Positions 17,102 through 27,719 of a stretch of 64,000 bases of DNA are shown one piece after another; within the stretch, counting starts at the first letter, position 1, and each line of letters begins with the position of its first letter. The notes under the pieces were generated by a model, which searched no databases, was not told where the DNA came from, and saw only the letters and a program-made list of their open reading frames with translations. Source of the stretch: Bradyrhizobium sp. CB1650 (GTDB taxonomy: Bacteria > Pseudomonadota > Alphaproteobacteria > Rhizobiales > Xanthobacteraceae). The stretch covers positions 4,555,501 through 4,619,500 of the forward strand of contig NZ_CP121695.1 of NCBI RefSeq assembly GCF_029761915.1, written 5' to 3'. The translations under genes and the position numbers were made by a program.

Positions 17102-17123
17102 GACGTTGTTTTTAAGCAACGTC
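17102..17123 (+). promoter_or_regulatory. Hairpin between rseP and bamA
   Basis: GACGTTG (17102-17108) pairs with CAACGTC (17117-17123) around the T-rich loop TTTTTAAG. It lies 15 bases after the rseP stop. No T-run follows the stem, so termination would be weak at most. Confidence 0.4.
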
Positions 17124-17262
17124 TTGGAACGAATTTGAAATTGCGGCGCGCGCGGCCGTTTGCGACGTCGGGGAAATTGGCTACAAGCGGCGTGAACTTG
17201 GGGAATCTCCCAGACCGGCGTTGGGGTTGGGTCTGGTATGGAATGATAAGGGCGCGTTGCGC

Positions 17263-19815
17263 ATGAAGTTTGGACTGCGACTCCGGGGGGGCTTGCTCGC
17301 AACCCTGATCATGTTCGGCGCGCCGGTGGTTGCCCCGGTTGGGGCTGTTTTTGTGTCTTCGTCTGCGCTTGCCCAGACCGTCCAGTCGATTTCCGTCGAA
17401 GGAAATCGCCGGGTCGAGGTGGAGACGATCCGCTCCTATTTCAAGCCGGGCCCGGGCGGCCGGCTGGATCAGGCGGCGATCGATGACGGCCTGAAGGCGC
17501 TGATCGAGACCGGCCTGTTCCAGGACGTGAAGATCAACCGCGGCGCCGGCGGCCACATCATTGTTTCCGTGGTCGAAAACCCCGTGATCGGCCGCATTGC
17601 CTTCGAGGGCAACAAGAAGATCAAGGACGAGCAACTCACCGCCGAGGTCCAGTCCAAGGCGCGCGGCACCTTCTCCCGCGCGATGGTGCAGTCCGACACG
17701 CTGCGAATCGCCGAAATCTATCGCCGCTCGGGTCGCTACGACGTGCGCGTCACGCCCGAGATCATCGAGCAGCCGAACAATCGCGTCGACCTCATCTTCA
17801 CGATCGACGAGGGCGCCAAGACTTCGGTCAAGTCGATCGAGTTCGTCGGCAACACGGCCTTCTCGTCCTACCGCTTGCGGGACGTCATCAAGACGCACGA
17901 ATCGAACCTGCTGAGCTGGCTCGGCAGCAACGACATCTACGATCCCGACCGTGTCGAAGCCGACCGCGACCTGATTCGCCGCTTCTATCTGAAGCACGGC
18001 TTCGCCGACGTGCAGGTCGTCGCCGCGCTCACCGAATACGATCCGGAGAGGAAGGGTTTCCTCGTCACCTTCAAGATCGAGGAAGGCCAGCAGTACCGCG
18101 TCGGCACGGTCGATATCCGCTCCAGCATTCCCAATTTCGATGCGAGTTCGATGCGCACCTATTCGCGCGTCAATGTCGGCTCGCTCTACAACGTCGAATC
18201 GGTCGAGAAGTCGGTCGAGGAGATGCAGATCGAGGCCTCCCGCCGCGGCTACGCCTTCGCCGTGGTTCGCCCCGGCGGCGACCGCAATTTCGAGGCGCAC
18301 ACCGTGTCCGTCGTGTTCAACATCGACGAGGGACCGCGCACCTATATCGAGCGCATCAACATCCGCGGCAACACCCGTACGCGCGACTACGTGATCCGGC
18401 GCGAGTTCGACATCTCCGAGGGTGATGCCTACAACCGCGCGCTGGTCGATCGCGCCGAGCGTCGCCTGAAGAACCTCGACTTCTTCAAGACCGTCAAGAT
18501 CACGACGGAGCCGGGCTCCTCCAGCGATCGCGTGGTCCTGATCGTCGATCTTGAGGAGAAGTCGACCGGCGACTTCTCGATATCCGGCGGCTACTCCACG
18601 ACCGACGGCGCGCTGGCCGAAGTCTCGATCTCCGAGCGCAACCTGCTGGGTCGCGGCCTGTTTGCCAAGGCGGCGGTGACCTACGGCCAGTATGCGCGCG
18701 GCTATTCGCTGTCGTTCGTCGAGCCCTACCTGCTCGATTACCGCGTTGCGCTGGGGCTTGACCTCTATCAGCGCACCCAGCTTTCCAACAGCTACATCTC
18801 CTACGGCACCAAGACGCTCGGCTTCAGCCCGCGCCTCGGCTTCAGCCTGCGGGAAGATCTGGCGCTTCAGGTGCGCTACTCGATCTACCAGCAGGAAATC
18901 ACGCTGCCGTCCTACCTAGCGAACTGTAACAACGTCCAGTTCCTGGCTGATGGCAGCCCGAACCCGGCCTTCAACCCGAGCCCGGCCTTTGCTAATGCCA
19001 ATGGGATCAGCCTCGCCTCCACCAACGGCCTTGGCTGCTACAGCGACGGCGAAGCCTCGTTGCCGGTGCGCAAGGAGCTCGCGGGTGGCAAGACGCTGAC
19101 CTCCGCGATCGGCTACACGCTGAGCTACAACACGCTGGACAACAACAAGAACCCGACCGACGGTCTGCTCGTCGACTTCAGGCAGGACTTCGCCGGCGTC
19201 GGCGGCGACGTCACCTATCTGAAGAGCGCCGTCGATGCGAAATACTACCAGTCGCTGGTGTCGGACCTCGTCGGCCTCGTCCATCTCCAGGGCGGCGTGC
19301 TGACCAAGATCGGCAACAACGAAATCCGCATGCTCGATCACTTCCAGATGGGCCCGAATCTGGTCCGCGGCTTTGCACCGAACGGCATCGGTCCGCGTGA
19401 CCTCAATCCCTATGGCACGCAGGACGCGATTGGTGGCACCAAATATTGGGGCGCTTCGCTCGAATTGCAGATGCCGTTCTGGTTCCTGCCCAAGGAAGTG
19501 GGTCTGAAGGGTGCGGTCTACGCCGACGCCGGCGGCCTCTACGACTACCAGGGCCCGACGACGTGGAATCTGACCAACGAAGTAACCACGACGCGGAACT
19601 CGAATTGTATCCCCTCGACGATCTCTCCGGCGACGCCCGGAACCTGTACTGGCCTCGTATATGACGACAGCAAGGTCATCCGTTCGTCGGTCGGTGTCGG
19701 CTTGATCTGGGCCTCGCCGTTCGGTCCGCTGCGCTTCGACTACGCGGTGCCTCTCACCAAGGGCAAGAACGACCGTACGCAGGAGTTCAGGTTCGGCGGC
19801 GGCACCACGTTCTAG
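17263..19815 (+). CDS. bamA: Outer-membrane protein assembly factor BamA
   Basis: The product has 850 residues, the core of the BAM complex that inserts outer-membrane barrels. A signal peptide ends SSSALAQT (about residue 40). Five POTRA domains follow (about 42-440); the first begins VQSISVEGNRRVEVETIRSYF. The 16-strand barrel occupies the rest, with MGPNLVRGFAPNGIGPRDLNPYG carrying the conserved VRGF of the sixth loop and a final aromatic, GGGTTF. The ATG at 17263 is preferred over an in-frame TTG at 17221, which would push extra residues in front of the signal peptide. Confidence 0.96.
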   Translation: MKFGLRLRGGLLATLIMFGAPVVAPVGAVFVSSSALAQTVQSISVEGNRRVEVETIRSYFKPGPGGRLDQAAIDDGLKALIETGLFQDVKINRGAGGHIIVSVVENPVIGRIAFEGNKKIKDEQLTAEVQSKARGTFSRAMVQSDTLRIAEIYRRSGRYDVRVTPEIIEQPNNRVDLIFTIDEGAKTSVKSIEFVGNTAFSSYRLRDVIKTHESNLLSWLGSNDIYDPDRVEADRDLIRRFYLKHGFADVQVVAALTEYDPERKGFLVTFKIEEGQQYRVGTVDIRSSIPNFDASSMRTYSRVNVGSLYNVESVEKSVEEMQIEASRRGYAFAVVRPGGDRNFEAHTVSVVFNIDEGPRTYIERINIRGNTRTRDYVIRREFDISEGDAYNRALVDRAERRLKNLDFFKTVKITTEPGSSSDRVVLIVDLEEKSTGDFSISGGYSTTDGALAEVSISERNLLGRGLFAKAAVTYGQYARGYSLSFVEPYLLDYRVALGLDLYQRTQLSNSYISYGTKTLGFSPRLGFSLREDLALQVRYSIYQQEITLPSYLANCNNVQFLADGSPNPAFNPSPAFANANGISLASTNGLGCYSDGEASLPVRKELAGGKTLTSAIGYTLSYNTLDNNKNPTDGLLVDFRQDFAGVGGDVTYLKSAVDAKYYQSLVSDLVGLVHLQGGVLTKIGNNEIRMLDHFQMGPNLVRGFAPNGIGPRDLNPYGTQDAIGGTKYWGASLELQMPFWFLPKEVGLKGAVYADAGGLYDYQGPTTWNLTNEVTTTRNSNCIPSTISPATPGTCTGLVYDDSKVIRSSVGVGLIWASPFGPLRFDYAVPLTKGKNDRTQEFRFGGGTTF

Positions 19816-19829
19816 TTCGATTAGCAGGG

Positions 19830-19870
19830 CACGATCCGGATGAGTTGATCCGGTCTGCGAGAGGATCGTG
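19830..19870. repeat. Nested inverted repeat after bamA
   Basis: CACGATCC (19830-19837) is repeated inverted as GGATCGTG (19863-19870). Within it CCGGAT (19836-19841) and ATCCGG (19848-19853) form a second stem. There is no T-run; probably a REP-type element. Confidence 0.5.
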
Positions 19871-19887
19871 TCCAATCCATGAGATGA

Positions 19888-19916
19888 GGCATGATGCGGT
19901 TTGACCGCATCATGCC
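19888..19916. repeat. Perfect 13-bp hairpin between bamA and lpxD
   Basis: GGCATGATGCGGT (19888-19900) and ACCGCATCATGCC (19904-19916) are exact complements around a 3-nt loop, only 25 nt before the lpxD start. It resembles the GCATGATC-ended palindromes elsewhere in this window and could block or protect the bamA-lpxD transcript. Confidence 0.6.
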
Positions 19917-19940
19917 CAAGCCGGACCGCGACGGGGTGGA

Positions 19941-21008
19941 ATGGCGCAGCCGACCTTCTTCAGGAAGCCGCCTGCCTCAGCGCTGGCTGACGTTGCCGCG
20001 CTGGCGAAGGCGCAACTGGTCGACCCCTCCAGGGGCGGCCACATCATCACGGGCCTCGCTTCGCTTGACGAAGCCGGCCCAATGCATCTGGCTTTCTTCG
20101 ACAATCTGAAATATGCGGATCAGCTCACGGCGACCAAGGCTGGCGCCTGCCTGGTGAGCCCGCGCTTCGAGGCCAGGGTCCCGGCGCATGTGGCCGTGCT
20201 GCGCGTCGCGCAGCCGTTCCGCGCTTTCGTCCGGGTCGCCCGGGAATGGCATGGCGATGCGCTGCGGCCGCAATCCTCGGTCGGCAATGATCGCATCGCA
20301 CCGTCGGCCATCATCGACCCCACGGCGCGGCTGGAGGACGGCGTCGTCGTCGACCCTCTCGCCGTGATCGGCCCGGAGGTCGAGATCGGCAGCGGTACTG
20401 TGATCGGCGTCGGCGCGGTGATCGGACCCGGCGTCAAGATCGGCCGGGATTGCGATATCGGCGCCCGCACGGTCATCCAGTGTGCGCTGATCGGCAACAA
20501 TGTCCTGATTCATCCGGGCTGCAGCATCGGCCAGGATGGCTATGGCTTCGTCTTCTTTGGGCCCGAGGGACACCTGAAAGTGCCCCAGACCGGCCGCGTG
20601 CTGATCCAGAACGACATCGAGATCGGTGCCGGTACCACCATCGATCGTGGTTCCCTCCGCGACACCGTGATTGGCGAGGGTACCAAAATCGACAATCAGG
20701 TCCAGATCGGCCACAATGTGACGATCGGCCGGCACTGCCTGTTGGCCGCCCAGATCGGGCTCGCCGGCAGCCTGACCATCGGCGACAACGTGGCGTTGGG
20801 AGCGAAGGTTGGCATCAACAACCACCTCAAGATCGGCGACGGGGCCCAGGTGACAGCCATGAGCGGCGTCAAGGACGACATCCCGGCCGGTGGACGCTGG
20901 GGCGGCTTTTTTGCCAAGCCGACCAAGCAATGGTTCAAGGAGATCATCGCGGTGGAGCGCCTGGTGCAGGACAGCAAGGCGGATCGGAAGGACGAGGGAC
21001 AAGTGTGA
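19941..21008 (+). CDS. lpxD: UDP-3-O-acylglucosamine N-acyltransferase
   Basis: The product has 355 residues and performs the third lipid A step, N-acylating UDP-3-O-acyl-glucosamine with acyl-ACP. The N-terminal LpxD domain includes [25 protein letters not shown] left-handed beta helix of hexapeptide repeats follows (about 115-320: [26 protein letters not shown]), with catalytic His in [11 protein letters not shown]. The stop overlaps the fabZ start by one base (TGATG). Confidence 0.96.
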   Translation: MAQPTFFRKPPASALADVAALAKAQLVDPSRGGHIITGLASLDEAGPMHLAFFDNLKYADQLTATKAGACLVSPRFEARVPAHVAVLRVAQPFRAFVRVAREWHGDALRPQSSVGNDRIAPSAIIDPTARLEDGVVVDPLAVIGPEVEIGSGTVIGVGAVIGPGVKIGRDCDIGARTVIQCALIGNNVLIHPGCSIGQDGYGFVFFGPEGHLKVPQTGRVLIQNDIEIGAGTTIDRGSLRDTVIGEGTKIDNQVQIGHNVTIGRHCLLAAQIGLAGSLTIGDNVALGAKVGINNHLKIGDGAQVTAMSGVKDDIPAGGRWGGFFAKPTKQWFKEIIAVERLVQDSKADRKDEGQV

Positions 21009-21466
21009 TGGACGAGGCACCGGTCAGGTTCGAGCTCGTGGACATCAACATGATTCTACAGACGCTCCCGCACCGCTTTCCGATGCTGCTGATCGATCGG
21101 GTGATCAACATCCGCACGGACTACAGCGGTATCGGCATCAAGAACGTCACCTTCAACGAGCCGCCGTTCCAGGGGCACTTCCCGGATCGGCCGGTCTACC
21201 CGGGTGTCATGATGATCGAGGCGATGGCGCAGACCGCGGGCGTGATCGGCATCAAGTCGGTCGAGGGCACCGAGAAGCCGCGGGCGGTCTATTTCCTCAC
21301 CATCGACAAGTGCAAGTTCCGCAAGCCCGTGCTGCCCGGCGACACCATCGAGTACCACATGCGTTCGCTCGGACGCCGCAAGGCGATGTGGTGGTTTCAC
21401 GGTGACGCCAAGGTCAACGGCCAGGTCGTGGCCGAAGCCGATGTCGGCGCCATGCTCACGGACTGA
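21008..21466 (+). CDS. fabZ: 3-hydroxyacyl-ACP dehydratase FabZ
   Basis: The product has 152 residues, a hot-dog fold enzyme removing water from 3-hydroxyacyl-ACP, which competes with lipid A synthesis for that substrate. The catalytic His lies in [13 protein letters not shown] and the Glu in [27 protein letters not shown] is conserved. It is translationally coupled to lpxD. Confidence 0.96.
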   Translation: MDEAPVRFELVDINMILQTLPHRFPMLLIDRVINIRTDYSGIGIKNVTFNEPPFQGHFPDRPVYPGVMMIEAMAQTAGVIGIKSVEGTEKPRAVYFLTIDKCKFRKPVLPGDTIEYHMRSLGRRKAMWWFHGDAKVNGQVVAEADVGAMLTD

Positions 21467-21497
21467 GCGCGGGGGCTATCTCCGGCGGTTGTTATCC

Positions 21498-21515
21498 GAT
21501 GCGCAATTGCGCATC
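21498..21515. repeat. 18-bp perfect palindrome between fabZ and lpxA
   Basis: GATGCGCAATTGCGCATC reads identically on both strands, with no spacer. It lies 31 bases after the fabZ stop in a 232-nt gap that otherwise holds no gene. The even symmetry suits a dimeric DNA-binding protein, but a transcript hairpin is also possible. Confidence 0.5.
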
Positions 21516-21698
21516 CGAGAATCCATCGGGCCTCAGTACAGGCGGTGAAATGGATTTTCGGGCCTGCGCGCGTCGCGCGCATCCGAAATGACGATCGCGC
21601 TGAAACAGGCCGATATGATACGTCACTGGACAGATCGGGCAAAGTCGCGCTAACCACCGGAAAACCCAGCGACTTCAACACATAATCAGACCTTCTTG

Positions 21699-22493
21699 AT
21701 GAGTAAGATTGATCCCACCGCACGGGTGGAAGGCGGCGCTGTGATTGGCGAGGGTACCGAGATCGGGCCCTATTGCACCATTGGTCCGAACGCCGTGATC
21801 GGAGCGAACTGCAGGCTGATCGGCCACGTTACCGTCATCGGCCATACGTCGATCGGCGACGATTGCGTGATCTCGCCGTTCGCCGTGCTCGGCGGCGCGC
21901 CGCAGGATCTCAGCTACAAAGGCGAGCCGACCAAACTCGAGATCGGCTCCGGCTGCACCATCCGCGAGGGCGCGACGATGAACGTCGGCACCATCAAAGG
22001 CGGCGGCCTGACGCGCGTCGGCAACGGCGGCTACTTCATGAACAACAGCCACGTCGGCCATGACTGCATGGTCGGCAACAACGTGATCTTCGCGACCTCG
22101 GCGACGCTCGGCGGCCACTGCGAGATCGGCGACTCCGTCTATATCGGCGGCCTGTCCGCGGTGCATCAATTCACGCGCATCGGCCCGCAGGTGATGGTCG
22201 GCGGCGTGTGCGGGGTCCGTGACGACGTCATCCCGTTCGGGCTCGTCAACGGTCAGTATGCGGTGCTGGAAGGCCTCAACATCATCGGCATGAAACGGCG
22301 CAAGTTCACCAAGCAGCGTCTTGCGACCGTGCGCACGTTCTATCAAAGGCTGTTCCATGGCCCCGGCATGTTCGCCGAGCGGCTCGAAGCGGTGCAGTCG
22401 CTCGCCGGCGAGGATCCTGCGATCGCCGAAATCCTCAGCTTCATCGGCAAGGGCAAGCACCGCCCGCTCTGCCTTCCCGCCATTGCGAAGTGA
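21699..22493 (+). CDS. lpxA: UDP-N-acetylglucosamine acyltransferase
   Basis: The product has 264 residues and carries out the first lipid A step. Hexapeptide repeats cover residues about 1-190. The catalytic His is in NNSHVGHDCMVGNN, and the C-terminal helical part has GLNIIGMKRRKFTKQRL. The ATG at 21699 gives the usual MSKIDPTA start; a TTG one codon earlier is in frame. The ribosome site is weak. A 232-nt gap precedes it, so it may have its own promoter. Confidence 0.95.
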   Translation: MSKIDPTARVEGGAVIGEGTEIGPYCTIGPNAVIGANCRLIGHVTVIGHTSIGDDCVISPFAVLGGAPQDLSYKGEPTKLEIGSGCTIREGATMNVGTIKGGGLTRVGNGGYFMNNSHVGHDCMVGNNVIFATSATLGGHCEIGDSVYIGGLSAVHQFTRIGPQVMVGGVCGVRDDVIPFGLVNGQYAVLEGLNIIGMKRRKFTKQRLATVRTFYQRLFHGPGMFAERLEAVQSLAGEDPAIAEILSFIGKGKHRPLCLPAIAK

Positions 22494-22500
22494 TCGGGGG

Positions 22501-23370
22501 ATGGCCGCCACCATGACGTCAGCGGCTCCCGAGATTGCCTCTCCCGTCGGCGTCGTCGCCGGCGGCGGCGCCATGCCGTTCGCGGTCGCGGAGTCGCTCG
22601 CCGCGCGCGGCATCACGCCGGTGCTGTTTCCGCTGCGCGGCGCCTGCGATCCGGCGCAGGTGGAGAAATTCCGCCATCGCTGGATCTCGGTCGGCCAGCT
22701 CGGCCGCGCGATGCGGCTGTTTCGCGAGGAAGGCTGTCGCGATCTGATCTTCATCGGCACGCTGGTGCGGCCCTCGCTCTCCGAGATCCGGTTCGACGTC
22801 AAGACGCTGCGGCTGCTCGGCAACGTCATCCGGGCCTTCCGCGGCGGCGACGATCATCTGTTGTCCGGCGTCGGGCGCCTCCTCGAGCAGGACGGCTTTC
22901 GCATGGTCGGCATCAAGGACGTCGCACCTGATCTCCTGATGCCCGAGGGCTGCATCACGCGGGCCTGGCCGGCCGACAACGCCAAGACCGACATCGAGCG
23001 CGGACGCGCGGTGCTGGCCGCGCTCGGTCCGTTCGACATCGGCCAGGCCGCGGTGGTGATCGACGGCCATGTGGTGGCGGTCGAGGACATCGAGGGGACC
23101 GATGCGCTGCTAGCGCGCGTCGCGCGCTTGCGCGCGGAGGGACGCATCCGCGCGGCGGCGGGGCGCGGCGTGCTGGTGAAGGCGCCGAAGAGCGGCCAGG
23201 ATTTGCGCTTCGACCTGCCGACGATCGGTCCGCGAACCATCGAGGGCGTCGCCGCCGCGGGCCTTGCCGGTATCGCCGTCATCGCCGGCAACACCATCGC
23301 CGCCGAGCCGCAGGCGATGATCGAGCTCGCCGACACCAAATATCTCTTCGTCATCGGTCTGCCCGCGTGA
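22501..23370 (+). CDS. lpxI: UDP-2,3-diacylglucosamine diphosphatase LpxI
   Basis: The product has 289 residues and yields lipid X from UDP-2,3-diacylglucosamine. It is the LpxI (DUF1009) type used by alphaproteobacteria in place of LpxH. The N-terminal PVGVVAGGGAMPFAVAESL and C-terminal GRGVLVKAPKSGQDLRFDLPTIGPRTIEGVAAAGLAGIAV are conserved. It lies 7 nt after lpxA, and its stop overlaps the lpxB start. Confidence 0.93.
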   Translation: MAATMTSAAPEIASPVGVVAGGGAMPFAVAESLAARGITPVLFPLRGACDPAQVEKFRHRWISVGQLGRAMRLFREEGCRDLIFIGTLVRPSLSEIRFDVKTLRLLGNVIRAFRGGDDHLLSGVGRLLEQDGFRMVGIKDVAPDLLMPEGCITRAWPADNAKTDIERGRAVLAALGPFDIGQAAVVIDGHVVAVEDIEGTDALLARVARLRAEGRIRAAAGRGVLVKAPKSGQDLRFDLPTIGPRTIEGVAAAGLAGIAVIAGNTIAAEPQAMIELADTKYLFVIGLPA

Positions 23371-24551
23371 TGCAGTCGCGCGATCCAAAGCGAAGGATAT
23401 TTCTGGTCGCGACGGAGGAATCCGGCGACCGGCTCGGGAGCGCGCTGATGAAGGTGCTTCGCCAGCGGCTCGGCGACGGCGTCGAGTTCGAGGGCGTCGG
23501 CGGCCGCACCATGGCGCGCGAAGGACTCAACTCGCTGTTTCCGATCGAGGAGCTGTCGATCGTCGGCTTCGCCGCCGTCGTGCAGCAATTGCCGAAGATT
23601 TTGCGGCTGATCCGCCAGACCGCGGATGCCGTGACGGCGACGTCGCCCGATGCGCTCGTGATCATCGACAGCCCGGATTTCACCCATCGCGTCGCCCGCC
23701 GCGTGCGTGCGAAGAATCCGGCGATCCCAATCGTCGACTATGTGTCGCCGCAGCTCTGGGCCTGGCGACCGGGACGTGCGCGCACCATGCTCGGCTATGT
23801 CGATCACGTGCTCGGCCTTCTGCCGTTCGAGCCGGAGGAATATCGCAAGCTGCGCGGGCCGCCCTGCAGCTATGTCGGCCATCCCCTGATCGAGCAATTG
23901 TCGTCGCTGCGGCCGAACGTCGAGGAGCAGAAGCGCCGCGATGCCGATCCGCCAGTGCTCTTGGTGCTGCCCGGCAGCCGGCGCAGCGAGATCAGGCATC
24001 ATCTCGAGGTCTTTGGCGCGGCGCTCGGCCGGTTGCAAGCCGAAGGCCGCGCGTTCGAATTGATGCTGCCGACCATGCCGCATCTGGAAGCGACGGTGCG
24101 CGAGGGTGTGGCGAACTGGCAGATCAAGCCGCAGATCGTGGTCGGCGAGGCCGAGAGGCGCGCCGCCTTCCGCACCGCGCGCGCGGCGCTGGCGAAATCG
24201 GGCACGGTGACGCTCGAGCTCGCGCTGTCGGGCATTCCGATGGTCACGGCCTATCGCGTCGGCGCGGTCGAGGCCTTCATCCTGCGCCGCGCGATCCGTG
24301 TGCCCTCGGTGATCCTCGCCAATCTCGTGATCGGCCGGGACGTGATCCCCGAATTCCTGCAGGAGAACTGCACGCCGGAAAATCTCGCACAGGCGCTGTC
24401 CGAGGTGCTGACGGACTCGCCATTGCGCAGGCAGCAGGTCGAAGCGTTCGCGGAGCTAGACGCGATCATGTCGACCGGCAACAAGCCGCCGAGCGTGCTC
24501 GCCGCCGACATCGTGCTCGCGACGATGCGGAAAGGACGTCGGGCGACGTAG
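23370..24551 (+). CDS. lpxB: Lipid-A-disaccharide synthase
   Basis: The product has 393 residues, a GT19 glycosyltransferase joining lipid X and UDP-diacylglucosamine. FLVATEESGDRLGSALM, PQLWAWRPGRARTM, VLPGSRRSEIRHH and AKSGTVTLELALSGIPMVTAYR are the family blocks. The typical AGE(A/P)SGD motif is ATEESGD here, a common alphaproteobacterial form. The ATG at 23370 overlaps the lpxI TGA; a GTG three bases earlier is also in frame. Confidence 0.95.
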   Translation: MQSRDPKRRIFLVATEESGDRLGSALMKVLRQRLGDGVEFEGVGGRTMAREGLNSLFPIEELSIVGFAAVVQQLPKILRLIRQTADAVTATSPDALVIIDSPDFTHRVARRVRAKNPAIPIVDYVSPQLWAWRPGRARTMLGYVDHVLGLLPFEPEEYRKLRGPPCSYVGHPLIEQLSSLRPNVEEQKRRDADPPVLLVLPGSRRSEIRHHLEVFGAALGRLQAEGRAFELMLPTMPHLEATVREGVANWQIKPQIVVGEAERRAAFRTARAALAKSGTVTLELALSGIPMVTAYRVGAVEAFILRRAIRVPSVILANLVIGRDVIPEFLQENCTPENLAQALSEVLTDSPLRRQQVEAFAELDAIMSTGNKPPSVLAADIVLATMRKGRRAT

Positions 24552-24553
24552 CC

Positions 24554-24633
24554 GTAGGCAAAGCGCAGCGTGCCCACCACTTCTGTCTTGGTCACGGAAA
24601 GGCGGTGGGTACGCTGCGCTTTGCCCATCCTAC
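24554..24633. repeat. Long imperfect inverted repeat between lpxB and gltA
   Basis: The left arm (24554-24578) starts GTAGGCAAAGCGCAGCGT and the right arm (24604-24633) ends ACGCTGCGCTTTGCCCATCCTAC. The two are near-perfect complements with about 25 nt between. I recall this kind of sequence as a dispersed intergenic repeat in Bradyrhizobium. It lies between convergent genes and may also act as a bidirectional transcription stop. Confidence 0.65.
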
Positions 24634-24641
24634 AATGTCCC

Positions 24642-24678
24642 TGCAAAACGAAAACGGCGCCACCGCGTGGTGGCGCCG
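24642..24678 (-). terminator. Terminator of gltA
   Basis: On the minus strand a stem GGCGCCACC/GGTGGCGCC (24656-24664 with 24669-24677) is followed by GTTTTCGTTTTGCAG. It lies 28 bases past the gltA stop. Confidence 0.85.
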
Positions 24679-24705
24679 CTTCGAAAGGCCGGATGGCCGA
24701 TCTTG

Positions 24706-26007
<1,302 letters not shown>

Positions 26008-26151
26008 CGTAGGTCCCCGATGTGTGGTGAAACGGACCGGACCCGGAGGCCCCGATGAGATGATGGGGCAGGCCGGATATTCCAGAAGGTACGGGTGAGA
26101 TGGGTATATTATTGCTGTGTGCGCTGCAAGATCACCGCACGCATGGTCGAC

Positions 26152-27576
26152 TTACGTCGTAGACTGATCCCTCAGCCGGCCGAGGCTTTCCTGGCGCCCC
26201 AGGACGTCCAAAACCTCGAAAATACCAGGCGACGTCGTCCGTCCCGTCAGCGCCGCGCGCAACGGCTGGGCGACCGCACCGAGCTTGAGACTATTTTCCT
26301 CGGCGAAAGTGCGCAGCGCCGCTTCCGTGCTGGCAGCGCTCCACGTCTCGACTTTCTCCAGCGCGGAATGAAGCTGGCCGATCAGCTTTCGATTTTCGCC
26401 CGTCAGCAGCGCGGCCGCCGTGGCATCGGGCTCGAGCGGCCGGTCTGCGAAGATGAAATAGGCGCCGTCGATCAGCTCGATCAGCGTCTTGGCGCGCTCC
26501 TTCAGGCTCGGCATCGCCTTGAGCAACTGCGCGCGCGTGGTGTCGTTCAACTTGGCCTTGAGCTCGCCCCGGCCCGGCACGTAATCCAGCACGTCCTCGA
26601 ACATCTTCACGAGTGATTGATCTTCGGCGTGACGGATGTAGTGGCCGTTGAGGCTTTCCAGCTTGGCGAAATCGAAGCGGGCCGCGGCGCGACCGACGCC
26701 GGCGAGATCGAATGCCGCGATCATCTCCTCGGTCGAGAAGATCTCCTGGTCGCCATGGCTCCAGCCCAGCCGGACGAGGTAATTGCGTAGCGCGGCAGGC
26801 AAATATCCCATGGCGCGGTAAGCGTCGACGCCGAGCGCACCGTGGCGCTTGGAGAGCTTTGAGCCGTCCGGGCCGTGGATGAGTGGGATGTGCGACATGC
26901 TCGGCAGCGTCCAGCCCATCGCATCGTAGATCTGCTTCTGGCGCGCGGCGTTGATCAGGTGATCATCGCCGCGGATGACGTGGGTGACGCCCATGTCGTG
27001 GTCGTCGACCACCACCGCGAGCATGTAGGTCGGCGTGCCATCGCCGCGCAAAAGGACGAGGTCGTCGAGATTCTCGTTCTGCCAGACCACGCGGCCCTGA
27101 ACCTGGTCCTCGATCACGGTCTCGCCGGTCTGCGGCGCGCGCAGCCGGATCGTCGCCTTAACGTTGCCTGGTGCTGTCGCCGGGTCGCGGTCGCGCCACA
27201 TGCCGTCATAGAGGCGGGTGCGACCCTCGGCACGCGCCTTCTCGCGCATGGCGGCGAGCTCCTCGGCCGTGGCGTAGCAGCGATAGGCCTTGCCGTCGGC
27301 GAGCAACTGCTCGGCGACCTCGCGGTGACGGGCGGCGCGGCTGAACTGGTAGATGACGTCGCCGTCCCAGCCCAGCTCGAGCCATTTGAGGCCGTCGAGG
27401 ATGGCCTCGATGGCCTCCTTGGTGGAGCGCTCCCGGTCGGTGTCCTCGATCCGGAGCAGCATCTTGCCGCCGTGCTTCTTCGCATAGAGCCAGTTGAACA
27501 GCGCCGTGCGGGCGCCCCCGATATGGAGGAAGCCGGTCGGCGAGGGGGCGAAGCGCGTGACGACGGAATCGGTCAT
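26152..27576 (-). CDS. gltX: Glutamate--tRNA ligase
   Basis: The product has 474 residues, a class I synthetase. [23 protein letters not shown] carries the HIGH signature and [12 protein letters not shown] the KMSKS signature. A C-terminal helical anticodon-binding domain follows. A GlnRS gene stands divergently 143 bp away, which bears on whether this enzyme must also charge tRNA-Gln. Confidence 0.96.
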   Translation of the reverse strand: MTDSVVTRFAPSPTGFLHIGGARTALFNWLYAKKHGGKMLLRIEDTDRERSTKEAIEAILDGLKWLELGWDGDVIYQFSRAARHREVAEQLLADGKAYRCYATAEELAAMREKARAEGRTRLYDGMWRDRDPATAPGNVKATIRLRAPQTGETVIEDQVQGRVVWQNENLDDLVLLRGDGTPTYMLAVVVDDHDMGVTHVIRGDDHLINAARQKQIYDAMGWTLPSMSHIPLIHGPDGSKLSKRHGALGVDAYRAMGYLPAALRNYLVRLGWSHGDQEIFSTEEMIAAFDLAGVGRAAARFDFAKLESLNGHYIRHAEDQSLVKMFEDVLDYVPGRGELKAKLNDTTRAQLLKAMPSLKERAKTLIELIDGAYFIFADRPLEPDATAAALLTGENRKLIGQLHSALEKVETWSAASTEAALRTFAEENSLKLGAVAQPLRAALTGRTTSPGIFEVLDVLGRQESLGRLRDQSTT

Positions 27577-27719
27577 TCTTGGCAGGGCCTATGCATTGGA
27601 GGCGGTGGTGTATAGCAGGAACGGTGCATAACTAAAGGGCTACGGCGGACCCGCTAAGGCCTTGGCTGAGGCCGGCGAATTTGGCAGAAGGGCCGCTGAT
27701 TTCCCTACAGGATTTTCGG

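Noticed and set aside
17126..17160. GGAAC...CGTT as an EcfG stress promoter before bamA
   Set aside because: The spacing is 26 nt instead of the 16-17 nt needed.
26110..26150. Eleven-codon minus-strand frame ([11 protein letters not shown]) in the gltA leader
   Set aside because: Too short, without ribosome site or attenuator hairpin; a chance frame is more likely.
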